A stretch of DNA of 38,875 bases from an archaeon (GTDB lineage: Archaea; Nanobdellota; Nanobdellia; Woesearchaeales; ARS49), in the NCBI GenBank assembly GCA_020051845.1, contig JAGVQG010000061.1:1-38875 (forward strand), given 5' to 3'. The notes beneath the pieces were generated by a model. It had not been told where the DNA came from. It saw nothing but the letters and a program-made list of their open reading frames with translations, and searched no databases. Positions 30,955 to 38,789 of the stretch are shown here, piece by piece (positions within the stretch are counted from its first letter, which is position 1; every line of letters starts with the position of its first letter). The translations under genes and the position numbers were made by a program.

Positions 30955-31980
30955 ATGATAATCGACCAATTGCGAAAAGCCATAAAATCGCCCGACTCGT
31001 TCAACAACATCCGCGGACAGATGCGAACAAAGAAGCAGCTCGCCAGCGCCCTGATAATGGGCCGCCACGTCATAATAATAGGACCGCCGGGCGTGGGAAA
31101 GACGACGCTCGCGAAGAACGTCGCGGAATTGCTGCCGACGATCACATTGAACGACTGCGACTATCACTGCAGCCCTTCAAAGCCCATCTGCCCCTCATGC
31201 AAGGTCAAGGCAGCGAAGATACGCCAGGTGAAAGGCGACGAGCGATTCGTACGCATCCAGGGAAGCCCTGACCTGACCGTCGAAGACCTCATAGGCGACA
31301 TCGACCCTGAGAAAGCGCTCAAGCACGGACCAAGCTCGGTGCTAGCGTTCACGCCAGGCAAGATATTCCGCGCCAACGAAGGCGTGCTATTCTTCGACGA
31401 ACTGAACAGATGCCCTGAGAAGCTGCAGAACGCGCTGTTGCAGGTGCTGGAAGAAGGGGTGGCGACCATTGGAAGCTACCACGTCGACCTGCCTGCAAAT
31501 TTCGTCTTCATCGGCACGATGAACCCCGAGGAAAGCGCGGCCACGGAAAGGCTCGGTGACGTCTTCCTGGACCGTTTCGACACGATCCACATGACCTATC
31601 CTGAAGCTCTTGAAATCGAGAAAGATATCGTGCTCGACAAAGGGGAGAAGCTACCAGTATCATTCCCTGAAAAGCTGTTGGAAGCCACGCTGTCATTCGT
31701 CCGCGACCTTCGCGACAACAAGGACATCGCACGCAAGCCAAGCGTGCGCGCATCGCTCGGGTTATATGAGCGAGCGCAGGCCAACGCCCATCTTGGAGGC
31801 CGCACAGCGGTCACATCCCAGGATGTCTTGGACGCCATCATCTCAGTCCTCAGCCACCGAATCGAACTCCGACCAGCGGTGAAGTACCTGCAGACGCCCG
31901 AGAAGTTCTTAGGCGAGCGCTGGAAGCGCTTCACCGAGACCAACGAAGCGTTCGAAGATGCCGGTGGTGGTGACCTTTGA
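30955..31980 (+). CDS. MoxR-type AAA+ ATPase with Cys4 insert
   Basis: 341 residues. Walker A GPPGVGKTT (about 43), Walker B VLFFDELNR (about 143), sensor-type GTMNPEE and a helical lid place it in the MoxR/magnesium-chelatase-like AAA+ group. Unusual: an insert between Walker A and Walker B, CDYHCSPSKPICPSCKVK (about 66-83), has four cysteines as C-x3-C-x7-C-x2-C, probably a zinc site. It overlaps the VWA gene by 23 bases. MoxR ATPases work with VWA proteins as chaperones that insert metals or remodel complexes; this pair fits that scheme. The substrate is unknown. Confidence 0.9.
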   Translation: MIIDQLRKAIKSPDSFNNIRGQMRTKKQLASALIMGRHVIIIGPPGVGKTTLAKNVAELLPTITLNDCDYHCSPSKPICPSCKVKAAKIRQVKGDERFVRIQGSPDLTVEDLIGDIDPEKALKHGPSSVLAFTPGKIFRANEGVLFFDELNRCPEKLQNALLQVLEEGVATIGSYHVDLPANFVFIGTMNPEESAATERLGDVFLDRFDTIHMTYPEALEIEKDIVLDKGEKLPVSFPEKLLEATLSFVRDLRDNKDIARKPSVRASLGLYERAQANAHLGGRTAVTSQDVLDAIISVLSHRIELRPAVKYLQTPEKFLGERWKRFTETNEAFEDAGGGDL

Positions 31981-33160
31981 CCTCGACGCAGAGCTTCACG
32001 ACCTTGAGGATATAGACGAGATAGAAGGCACGATGTCTTCCCAGATGCAGGAAGACAAGCTGATGCACTCCGTCCTCGAAGGCGACAAGAAGACCATAGA
32101 GGACGGTAAACTCATCCAGGACGCCGTCAACCGCGGGCTTGGAGGTTTCACGCCTGATCTGATGTTCAAGAACCTCGTGCAGAACTACTCGGTCGCCAAG
32201 CAATTGTACGGCGAAAGGATATTGCGCCTCGCGACAGGATATGATCCCAATTATCTTGAGAAGAACCTCCGCATCCCCGAGTTCCGCAAGGAACTACGGG
32301 CAGCGCTCGGGCGCAACATCGAGCATCTGAAGGATGCCGGTTTTCTCGATTCGAACGAGAACATCAGCGAGAAAGGCATCGCTTTGGCGACGCTGGTGAT
32401 GTACACCGAAGAGCTCGACAGGATCGAGCCGCGAGGCGTGCAAGGCGAACGCGTCCACAAGAAACGCGCGGCATACGGCGAAAGCGGAGAGGTGCGCGGA
32501 TGGAAAAGCGGAGACAGCTTCAGGGACTTCTCGCTAAGGTCGACGCTGCACACCGCATTGAGGCGCGGGCACGCCACGGTGGAGGTCAACGACCTGCGCT
32601 CCCGTCCCCGCATATCACGCGGCAGCATATCGATAATCTATGGACTCGACGCATCAGGTAGCATGCGCGGCGACAAGCTCGAGGTCGCGAAAAAATCAGG
32701 CATCGCTTTGGCCTACAAGGCAGTGCAGAAGAAAGACAAGGTCGGACTGATAGTCTTCGGTGGAGAGGTCCGCGACACTGTCGAGCCGACGAACGACTTC
32801 CGCGAATTGCTGCGCAACATAGCCAAGGTCAAGGCGTCGCGGGAGACCGATTTCGTAGGCACGATCGAACGGGCCATACAATCGTTTCCAAGAAGTTCAA
32901 CGACAAAACATCTCGTGTTGTTGACCGACGCCCTTCCCACCGTAGGCAAGGAACCTGAACAGCGGACATTGCAGGCAGTGTCCGAAGCGCGCAGCGCAGG
33001 CATAACGGTATCAGTCATAGGCATACAGCTTGACAAGGAAGGCAAGAAGCTCGCAGAAGAGATGGCTCGTCTAGGTGAAGGAAGACTGTATTTGGCAAAA
33101 CAGCTCGATGAAGTCGACAAACTGGTGCTGCAGGACTACGCAGCAATGGACGCGCAGTGA
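31958..33160 (+). CDS. VWA-domain protein, partner of the MoxR ATPase
   Basis: 400 residues. The N-terminal 220 residues are helical and charged. The C-terminal VWA domain has a complete MIDAS: DASGSM (about 231), a Thr in ETDFVGT and TDALP (about 322). It binds a divalent metal and mediates protein contact. There is no signal peptide or membrane helix, so it is cytoplasmic, like CoxE/BchD-type partners. The start overlaps the end of the ATPase gene, so the two should be made together. Confidence 0.9.
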   Translation: MPVVVTFDLDAELHDLEDIDEIEGTMSSQMQEDKLMHSVLEGDKKTIEDGKLIQDAVNRGLGGFTPDLMFKNLVQNYSVAKQLYGERILRLATGYDPNYLEKNLRIPEFRKELRAALGRNIEHLKDAGFLDSNENISEKGIALATLVMYTEELDRIEPRGVQGERVHKKRAAYGESGEVRGWKSGDSFRDFSLRSTLHTALRRGHATVEVNDLRSRPRISRGSISIIYGLDASGSMRGDKLEVAKKSGIALAYKAVQKKDKVGLIVFGGEVRDTVEPTNDFRELLRNIAKVKASRETDFVGTIERAIQSFPRSSTTKHLVLLTDALPTVGKEPEQRTLQAVSEARSAGITVSVIGIQLDKEGKKLAEEMARLGEGRLYLAKQLDEVDKLVLQDYAAMDAQ

Positions 33161-33162
33161 CC

Positions 33163-33170
33163 TTTATATA
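33163..33170 (+). promoter_or_regulatory. TATA box of the SpoIIM-like gene
   Basis: TTTATATA three bases after the VWA stop and about 40 before the ATG at 33206. AAGAGGTG at 33194-33201 is the ribosome site. The gene can be transcribed separately from MoxR-VWA. Confidence 0.55.
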
Positions 33171-33205
33171 GGTAGATTCGCTGTGTTTTCTCGAAGAGGT
33201 GAACA

Positions 33206-34066
33206 ATGGTCTTTGAACAGCTATACCATGCTGACTTGCTAAAGAGAAGGCCGCTGTTCGCGCTTCTATTGGGGATAGGATACGCGGTGATCGGCATCGC
33301 CATCGCCCTTTTCACATTCCCCGACGACCCTGCGCTCATAGCAGTCGCGATAACGGCGATATTGTTCATACCTTCATTGTCCCAAATCACCGACAAGGAA
33401 GCCAGCGCGGCACGCAAGAAAGAAGGCCACGATGTCATCGGGCTCGTGAAATGCACCTTCGGTCTGACAAAGCCCGCGATACTTGTCTATCTATACTCCT
33501 TCCTGGGCGTATTCCTCGTCTTCGCGTTCTTCTCGATGGCATTGCCGCAGCTCGCGACCAACATATTGTTCGAGAAACAGCTTGCGGTGATGACCGGCGG
33601 AGCGATGTCGTTCGACACGGGACTCACGATGGACTTGATCAAGAACAACTTCCTCGTGCTGATGCTTTGCTTCACGATATCGATTGTGGCAGGCAACGGC
33701 AGCATACTGTTCATCGCGTGGAACGCATCAGTCTGGGGAACCATCTTCGGCACGATAGCCAGCACCGCCGCGAACAACATACAAGGCTCGTCGGCCATAC
33801 TATTCCTTCTCATACTGCTGAGCGTGGTGCCGCACATGGTGCTCGAGATATTGTCGTACATACTCTCGGCGATATCGGGCACATTCCTTTCTGACGGGAT
33901 TGCCAACGAGAACCTCGCATCAGCAGGATTCGCCAGATTGCTGCGACATGTCATGGTGTTGTTCTTGGCCGCGATAGTGGTGCTTGTGGTGGCCGGAGTG
34001 GTCGAGAGCTTCGTCCTTGACAACTTCGAGACGTACTCTACCATCGTCTCCTTATCGTTCGGCTAG
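33206..34066 (+). CDS. SpoIIM/DUF95-family integral membrane protein
   Basis: 286 residues with five or six membrane helices. The region from about 145 to 235 carries the SpoIIM-type pattern: NNFLVLMLCFTISIVAGNGS, then AWNASVWGTIFG and PHMVLEILSYILSAISG. Archaeal and bacterial homologues of unknown activity often lie beside MoxR ATPases, as here. This suggests that the three proteins form a membrane-associated remodelling unit, although this gene has its own promoter. A sporulation role does not apply in archaea. Confidence 0.82.
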   Translation: MVFEQLYHADLLKRRPLFALLLGIGYAVIGIAIALFTFPDDPALIAVAITAILFIPSLSQITDKEASAARKKEGHDVIGLVKCTFGLTKPAILVYLYSFLGVFLVFAFFSMALPQLATNILFEKQLAVMTGGAMSFDTGLTMDLIKNNFLVLMLCFTISIVAGNGSILFIAWNASVWGTIFGTIASTAANNIQGSSAILFLLILLSVVPHMVLEILSYILSAISGTFLSDGIANENLASAGFARLLRHVMVLFLAAIVVLVVAGVVESFVLDNFETYSTIVSLSFG

Positions 34067-34078
34067 AGCCACCAAAAG

Positions 34079-34086
34079 CTTATATT
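34079..34086 (+). promoter_or_regulatory. TATA box of the four-helix membrane protein gene
   Basis: CTTATATT centred about 26 bases before the ATG at 34109. It sets the start there rather than at the upstream TTG (34085). Confidence 0.5.
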
Positions 34087-34108
34087 GTCTTATCCTGAAA
34101 AACAGCGC

Positions 34109-34612
34109 ATGAAACACAAGACAGTGGAAACTGCCGTCACTGAAACCGAAACAAAGACAGAACCCGCGACCCAAGACAGAAGCGTCGGGGTCTGGGTGTA
34201 CTTCGTCGCTGTCGCGTTGTTCTCTATCGTATATTTGGTGATCGCTTTCAGCGCGCCTTCAGCAATCACATTGGCATTCAGGGGTGAAAGCTACGCATCG
34301 TTCCTTGACAAATGGGGGACGATGGTGTCGCTCAGCGGAATACTCTGGGCAGGAATATCACTCATACTGATGCTGGCGATCGGTGGAGTATTATCCATGT
34401 TCGGCAGCCGATCCAAATGGACGCGCAGCATTGTTATGGTGTTGGGAGTGCTGCCCTGGTTGATAATCGGCATCGGATTGGTGTTCTTCTCAGGCACGAC
34501 AGCCGACATCGGCAAGCTCGTCGTCTCACGCATCGGAAAGCCGTTGTTCTGGTCATCGTCGGTGGTCACGCTGATGGCCATCGCTTTCCCGTTGATATGG
34601 AGGAAAAGATGA
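34109..34612 (+). CDS. Four-helix membrane protein of unknown function
   Basis: 167 residues from the ATG at 34109 (MKHKTVETAVTET). A polar, Thr/Glu-rich N-terminal tail precedes four hydrophobic segments: WVYFVAVALFSIVYLVIAF, LSGILWAGISLILMLAIGGVL, IVMVLGVLPWLIIGIGLVFF and FWSSSVVTLMAIAFPLIW. It ends WRKR. No family recognised. The stop overlaps the lipoprotein start as ATGA, so the two products are coupled and may interact at the membrane. Confidence 0.75.
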   Translation: MKHKTVETAVTETETKTEPATQDRSVGVWVYFVAVALFSIVYLVIAFSAPSAITLAFRGESYASFLDKWGTMVSLSGILWAGISLILMLAIGGVLSMFGSRSKWTRSIVMVLGVLPWLIIGIGLVFFSGTTADIGKLVVSRIGKPLFWSSSVVTLMAIAFPLIWRKR

Positions 34613-36006
34613 GACGCCAGACGATAATCATGATCTCACTCGTGCTTATACTCCTACCATTCATGACAGGATGCGACTTCCTCGCAGGTCTCATGTCTTT
34701 GGCCTGCTTCATCAACCCTGACAGCGATCATTGCTTCCAGGCAGCGGGCATCCAGGGCAACGACCCCAGCGAGTGCGAAAAGATCCAGGGCGAGAAGTTC
34801 AAGGACCTGGGCTCGAACCCGCCACGAGACAAGTGCTATCTGGAAATAGCGCAGAACACGGGCGATTTCGACATATGTTCGAACATACGTGGCGGACCGA
34901 TGTCATACACCAAGGAAGAATGCATCCTCGGAACCGCGATACAGAACGAGAACCCGTCGGGATGCAAGATGCTGTCCGGACAATCCAGAACAGAATGCCG
35001 GCAGACGCTCGGCACCAAGATCGGTGCAGAGAAAGTCGTAGAAGTCGACGACCAGATAGACATCATAAAAGACGCGCTAAAAGACGATCCTGACGATGCC
35101 GAACTCAAGAAACAACTCCAAGGCCTTGAGACCAAACGCAAGGACATGATAGACGTATTGACGCCTGTCAACCAGAAAGAGTATGAACTGATGTCCGACA
35201 AGACAGGCCGCATGATCGCGGCAGACTACAAAAGCGGCGAGATCGACGCAGACACCAAAGCGGATCTCATCGCCATGAACGAGCAGCTCAAAAAGAACGG
35301 AGGCAAGCTCGATGCAGAAGCATACGCGAAGGTGAAGGAATACTACACGTTCCTCAACGACCCCGCGAACGACATAGAGCAGATGGATGACGCTAAATTG
35401 GCAAAGGACCGCTGGGATGACAAACTCGGTAACGCCGTCGACTACATGAAGTTCTGGAAGACAAAAGACAGCAAGACAGAACAGGCGTATGATGAACAAC
35501 TGAGATTCTACGAACGCATGCTGGCCCGCCAGGAAGCGATAGCCAAGATGCAAAGCGAACTGATGCAGGACATAGACCGCAACGCAGGGATAGTCGTGGA
35601 CACCGCCGGCAACTACGTCGCTGACAAAGCGCAGGAAGCGATAATAAAAGCCGTGTTCGGAGAGGCGACAGAGAAGACCGTCGGCATAACCACAGCGGTC
35701 ATCGGAGAAGCGCTGGATTCTGTCCAGGGCTACGCGAAGAGCGCAGAGTTCCGTGGTTTAGTGCGCGCGTACAACAAAGGAATGGAAGAGGAACTTGCGA
35801 AGAGCAAGGGAGACGTGGAGAAAGCGCACGCAGCAGTCGTCAAACAACTCTACACAAACTCATACGAGTACGAAGACCAGAACACTTTCGCGAAGTACGG
35901 CAACGTCCTTGAGAACAAGGACTGCGATGGAAGCAACCCTCACTGCATCAAGCATGACGTGTTCTGGAAAGCCATGAAGAAATCGTACCAGTACCAGCAC
36001 CCGTAA
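34609..36006 (+). CDS. Lipoprotein with N-terminal Cys repeats and long helical domain
   Basis: 465 residues; the ORF track start at 34312 is too early. The ATG at 34609 overlaps the upstream stop and has GGAGG at 34599-34603. The signal peptide ends in a lipobox-like LPFMTGC, so the Cys is probably lipidated and anchors the protein outside. Residues about 30-130 hold three to four repeats of the CYLEIA....D...C / CILGTA....P.GC type, the same solenoid as in the pilus-arm protein at 16991-17800. The remaining 330 residues are long charged helices (DALKDDPDDAELKKQLQGLE). No function known; a surface scaffold is a fair guess. Confidence 0.75.
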   Translation: MRRQTIIMISLVLILLPFMTGCDFLAGLMSLACFINPDSDHCFQAAGIQGNDPSECEKIQGEKFKDLGSNPPRDKCYLEIAQNTGDFDICSNIRGGPMSYTKEECILGTAIQNENPSGCKMLSGQSRTECRQTLGTKIGAEKVVEVDDQIDIIKDALKDDPDDAELKKQLQGLETKRKDMIDVLTPVNQKEYELMSDKTGRMIAADYKSGEIDADTKADLIAMNEQLKKNGGKLDAEAYAKVKEYYTFLNDPANDIEQMDDAKLAKDRWDDKLGNAVDYMKFWKTKDSKTEQAYDEQLRFYERMLARQEAIAKMQSELMQDIDRNAGIVVDTAGNYVADKAQEAIIKAVFGEATEKTVGITTAVIGEALDSVQGYAKSAEFRGLVRAYNKGMEEELAKSKGDVEKAHAAVVKQLYTNSYEYEDQNTFAKYGNVLENKDCDGSNPHCIKHDVFWKAMKKSYQYQHP

Positions 36007-36038
36007 TGTTATGTCTGCCTGGATATGCCTGCGCTACC

Positions 36039-36046
36039 TTTATAAA
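36039..36046 (+). promoter_or_regulatory. TATA box of the phosphoesterase-MFS operon
   Basis: TTTATAAA centred 27 bases before the ATG at 36070, leaderless spacing. It rules against the upstream start at 36052. Confidence 0.6.
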
Positions 36047-36069
36047 CGGCTTTGACGTGGTGTGGTTCT

Positions 36070-36669
36070 ATGAAAATCCTGGCCTTCACAGACATCCATG
36101 AGAGCCTCTCTTGCAGGAAGAAGGTCGAAGCGTTGATAAAGAAGGAACGGCCCGAGGTCGCGGTCTGCGCAGGTGATTTCACCGTCTTCGAACAACATCT
36201 TGACCAGATGATGGACTGGATGCAGAAGCTTCCAGTGCCTGTGTTGCTGATCCACGGCAACCATGAGGAGGAGGCAGTGATAAGGAAGATGTGCACGCAT
36301 AGAAGCAATGTCACCTTCATCCACAAGAAGCCGACGACGATAAACGGCGTCACCTTCATCGGTTGGGGCGGCGGCGGTTTCGATGTCAAGGACATCAACT
36401 TCGATTATTACTCAAGGGAGATAGAGCCGCTGGCGAAGAAAGCGCAGAAGATAGTCTTTGTCACCCACGGCCCGCCCAACCATTCCAAACTCGATTACCT
36501 TTACAAGGAGCACGTCGGCAACAGGTCATACGAGAACTTCATCAGGAAGCATGATAATGTCGTGCTGGCAATATCAGGGCATTTGCACGAGAACTTCGAA
36601 AAAGAGGACCATCTTCACCGAACCAAGCTCATAAATCCAGGGCCTAACGGGAAGATAATCAACATATGA
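36070..36669 (+). CDS. Calcineurin-like metallophosphoesterase
   Basis: 199 residues. All five metal-site motifs are present in order: Asp8 and His10 (FTDIHE), Asp36 (AGDF), Asn64-His65 (GNHE), His133 (THGPP) and His171/His173 (GHLHE). This is the compact archaeal type related to YfcE/MJ0936-like phosphodiesterases. It is cytoplasmic, with a two-metal site hydrolysing phosphodiester or monoester bonds; the substrate is unknown. The stop overlaps the MFS start as ATGA, so the two are co-translated. Confidence 0.92.
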   Translation: MKILAFTDIHESLSCRKKVEALIKKERPEVAVCAGDFTVFEQHLDQMMDWMQKLPVPVLLIHGNHEEEAVIRKMCTHRSNVTFIHKKPTTINGVTFIGWGGGGFDVKDINFDYYSREIEPLAKKAQKIVFVTHGPPNHSKLDYLYKEHVGNRSYENFIRKHDNVVLAISGHLHENFEKEDHLHRTKLINPGPNGKIINI

Positions 36670-37964
36670 AGGACAACCAGACAAGGTACGTCCGCACACA
36701 AGGACTGTGGGCGGTGTACGAGAACATGACCGCGGCCTATCTGGTCGCCTTCGCCCTATTGCTGGGTGCGTCAAACACCGTTGTCGGGCTTCTCGCAAGC
36801 ATACCCTACATCGCGCTCCTCCTATCAGAATTCCTTGGTGCAAAGTTGACTGAGTACTGGGCACGCAGGCCGATAATATTATTGACCTACGCTATGGATA
36901 AGCTGATGTGGGTCTTCATCGCGCTCCTGCCCTGGTTCGGGATCGAACAACCTCTTGTGATGGTGGTAGTGTTCTATTTCACAGCAAGATTCCTAGAAGG
37001 ACTGCGCGACCCGTCCACAGTCACCCTTGTCGCAGAGATGGCCACTGACAAGACTCGCGGACAGTTCGTGGGCCGCATCAATCGTAGCATAGGGATAGCG
37101 GGCATGGTGGCCACATTGTTCGCAGGATGGTTCATCGGCGCGGTCGGAAGCCAATCGCAGTTCACGTACGCGCTGCTTTTCGGAATAGGCGCACTGTTCG
37201 GATACGCCGCATTATGGTCGTTCTACACAGTGGAAGACAAAGACAAGTGCAGACACAAGCATTACTCGCTGCGCGACGTGCTTCGCGTCGACGGCAGCTT
37301 CAGGAGGTTCTGCTTCCGTTCATCGGCATTCTGGTTCGCCGCATTCATAGCAAGCCCGTTGGTATCAGCTTACATGCTGCGCGATCTGGGAATGAGCACG
37401 CTCGCTTACGGCATGGCGTCAGCGCTGCAGATATTCATCCAAAGCATAATGTACCCGCGTTTCGGCCGCATGGCTGACAAGTATGGCGATCGTCCTGTCG
37501 CAATCATGGGGATAATGGGCACATCGCTCGTCACACTGCTCTGGTTCACCATAACCCCTGAAACACTATGGCTTGTCTGGCCTGCGCAGATAGTCGCAGG
37601 TATATCCTGGGCGGCTGTAGAACCCGCACTCTTCAACATACTGATAGACAAGACCAACAAGGAATGGCGCGCTTTGCAGACAGCGCAATTCAGGATATTC
37701 ACGGCGACAGCACAAGCAGTGGGCCCTGTCGTCGGAGGAATGATCGCCGACGCACCAGCATTCATGGCTGTTTCAGGAATCCCACTAGTGCTTCTGTTAA
37801 GCACGCTCCTGCGCGCAGGAAGCGGACTGCTGTTCGTCCAGATGCACGAGCCGCGTTTGAAGAAGCAGTATTCAGTGCCATATGTGTTCCGCCAAATGGC
37901 GCCGCACTTCAATCTTAGCGGGCCGATCTATTGGATAAGGTCGTTCCGGCATCACAAGAATTGA
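36666..37964 (+). CDS. Major facilitator superfamily transporter
   Basis: 432 residues with about 12 hydrophobic segments in two halves. The MFS loop signature is seen as GAKLTEYWARRPII in the first half and GRMADKYGDRPVAIMG (the clearer copy) in the second. A charged central loop (VEDKDKCRHKHYSLRDV) divides the halves. It is a secondary transporter in the cytoplasmic membrane. The substrate cannot be told; coupling to a phosphoesterase gene hints at a phosphorylated metabolite, but that is only inference. Confidence 0.88.
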   Translation: MKDNQTRYVRTQGLWAVYENMTAAYLVAFALLLGASNTVVGLLASIPYIALLLSEFLGAKLTEYWARRPIILLTYAMDKLMWVFIALLPWFGIEQPLVMVVVFYFTARFLEGLRDPSTVTLVAEMATDKTRGQFVGRINRSIGIAGMVATLFAGWFIGAVGSQSQFTYALLFGIGALFGYAALWSFYTVEDKDKCRHKHYSLRDVLRVDGSFRRFCFRSSAFWFAAFIASPLVSAYMLRDLGMSTLAYGMASALQIFIQSIMYPRFGRMADKYGDRPVAIMGIMGTSLVTLLWFTITPETLWLVWPAQIVAGISWAAVEPALFNILIDKTNKEWRALQTAQFRIFTATAQAVGPVVGGMIADAPAFMAVSGIPLVLLLSTLLRAGSGLLFVQMHEPRLKKQYSVPYVFRQMAPHFNLSGPIYWIRSFRHHKN

Positions 37965-37990
37965 CCGGCAGTATCGAATCGACCAAAATC

Positions 37991-37999
37991 CTTAAGTAG
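37991..37999 (+). promoter_or_regulatory. TATA-like element before the 171-residue gene
   Basis: CTTAAGTAG centred 26 bases before the ATG at 38021. A weaker match than the others but at leaderless spacing. Confidence 0.4.
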
Positions 38000-38020
38000 T
38001 CCTTTGATGATTTCTGGGTC

Positions 38021-38536
38021 ATGGATTTCCATTCAGCAATCGAACAGCTGCACAAGAGCAAGACGCACAAGGAGTTCGTGAAGAAAAACGCGAAAAACTG
38101 CTTCCTCGCGCACGCTTTCGTGATGCTTGACAATGGCAAGGAGGAATGGCAGATAGGGTACTTCTGCCCGAAAGAAGACCTCATGTCATCGTTCATCATA
38201 GACAAGGAGATAACCGAACTCCCTCCAGCAGAGGTCCTCAAGAGCCACATAGCGATCAAGGCGCTCGATCCAAAGGAAGTCAAGATAGACAGCCAGGAAG
38301 CGATGGACATCGCCGACAAGACGCGCAAGCAGCATTATCCTTCTGACGTGCCGATAAAGACGTTCTACATCATACAGCACCTCTCCGAAGGAGCGGTCTA
38401 CAACATCACTTTCGTCACGCAGCGTTTCTCGACGATAAACATCAAGATCCTCGCGAAGGACGGCACTGTCTTCAAGCACAGCAACGAGACCCTGATGCAG
38501 TTCGACAAAGGCGAGAGCAGCGACAAAGGCAAGTGA
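38021..38536 (+). CDS. Conserved hypothetical protein, possibly two PepSY-like halves
   Basis: 171 residues, no signal peptide or membrane helix. The N-terminus is helical (IEQLHKSKTHKEFVKKNAK), followed by FLAHAFVMLDNGKEEWQIGYFCPKEDLMSSFII and a second similar strand block (TFYIIQHLSEGAVYNITFVTQRFSTINIKI). The block FLAHAFVMLD...WQIGY is familiar to me from uncharacterised archaeal proteins; no activity is known to me. The C-terminal tail (KGESSDKGK) is low complexity. Monocistronic by position. Confidence 0.82.
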   Translation: MDFHSAIEQLHKSKTHKEFVKKNAKNCFLAHAFVMLDNGKEEWQIGYFCPKEDLMSSFIIDKEITELPPAEVLKSHIAIKALDPKEVKIDSQEAMDIADKTRKQHYPSDVPIKTFYIIQHLSEGAVYNITFVTQRFSTINIKILAKDGTVFKHSNETLMQFDKGESSDKGK

Positions 38537-38620
38537 AACCATCTCGTCGATTTCTTCGATAAAAACTCGTCAAAAGTTACAGATGTGGTGCTGGAGTGTA
38601 TATGATGGAAGAACACATTG

Positions 38621-38628
38621 CTTAAAAG
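38621..38628 (+). promoter_or_regulatory. TATA-like element before the possible 27-residue gene
   Basis: CTTAAAAG about 55 bases before the TTG at 38679. Predicted transcription start near 38650, leaving the GAGGTGGGG ribosome site at 38668-38676 in a leader of about 28 nt. Confidence 0.35.
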
Positions 38629-38678
38629 GGAGAAGAACAGTGTCTTCATTGGTGTCTAGCCAAAAAAGAGGTGGGGAA

Positions 38679-38762
38679 TTGAGAAAGAGCTTAGTGAGTT
38701 ACGATGCCATCAAGCGTAACACCACATTGGAATCATTCGAAGAAGAGACCATTGAGAACTAA
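38679..38762 (+). CDS. Possible 27-residue small protein
   Basis: TTG-started frame giving (M)RKSLVSYDAIKRNTTLESF..., ending in an acidic EEETIEN, too short for the ORF track. It is supported by its surroundings rather than by homology. AAGAGGTGGGG directly precedes the start, in the same form as the ribosome sites of the pilin, ATPase, kinase and SpoIIM-like genes. A TATA-like element lies about 55 bases upstream and a T-rich tract follows the stop. The same frame can be extended back to an ATG at 38583 (59 residues), but that start has no ribosome site. It may be a small regulator or a gene remnant. Confidence 0.4.
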   Translation: MRKSLVSYDAIKRNTTLESFEEETIEN

Positions 38763-38766
38763 GGAC

Positions 38767-38789
38767 TTGTTGTTTTTTTGTATTTGTTT
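38767..38789 (+). terminator. T-rich terminator after the possible small gene
   Basis: TTGTTGTTTTTTTGTATTTGTTT five bases after the TAA at 38760-38762. It is typical of hairpin-free archaeal termination on the + strand. Confidence 0.5.

Noticed and set aside
30369-31271. 300-codon + strand ORF across the Nudix and MoxR genes
   Set aside because: Antisense to the perfect Nudix box, then out of frame with the Walker motifs; not a gene.
34312-34608. N-terminal extension of the lipoprotein ORF
   Set aside because: Lies within the membrane protein gene in another frame; the ATG at 34609 has a ribosome site and begins the signal peptide.
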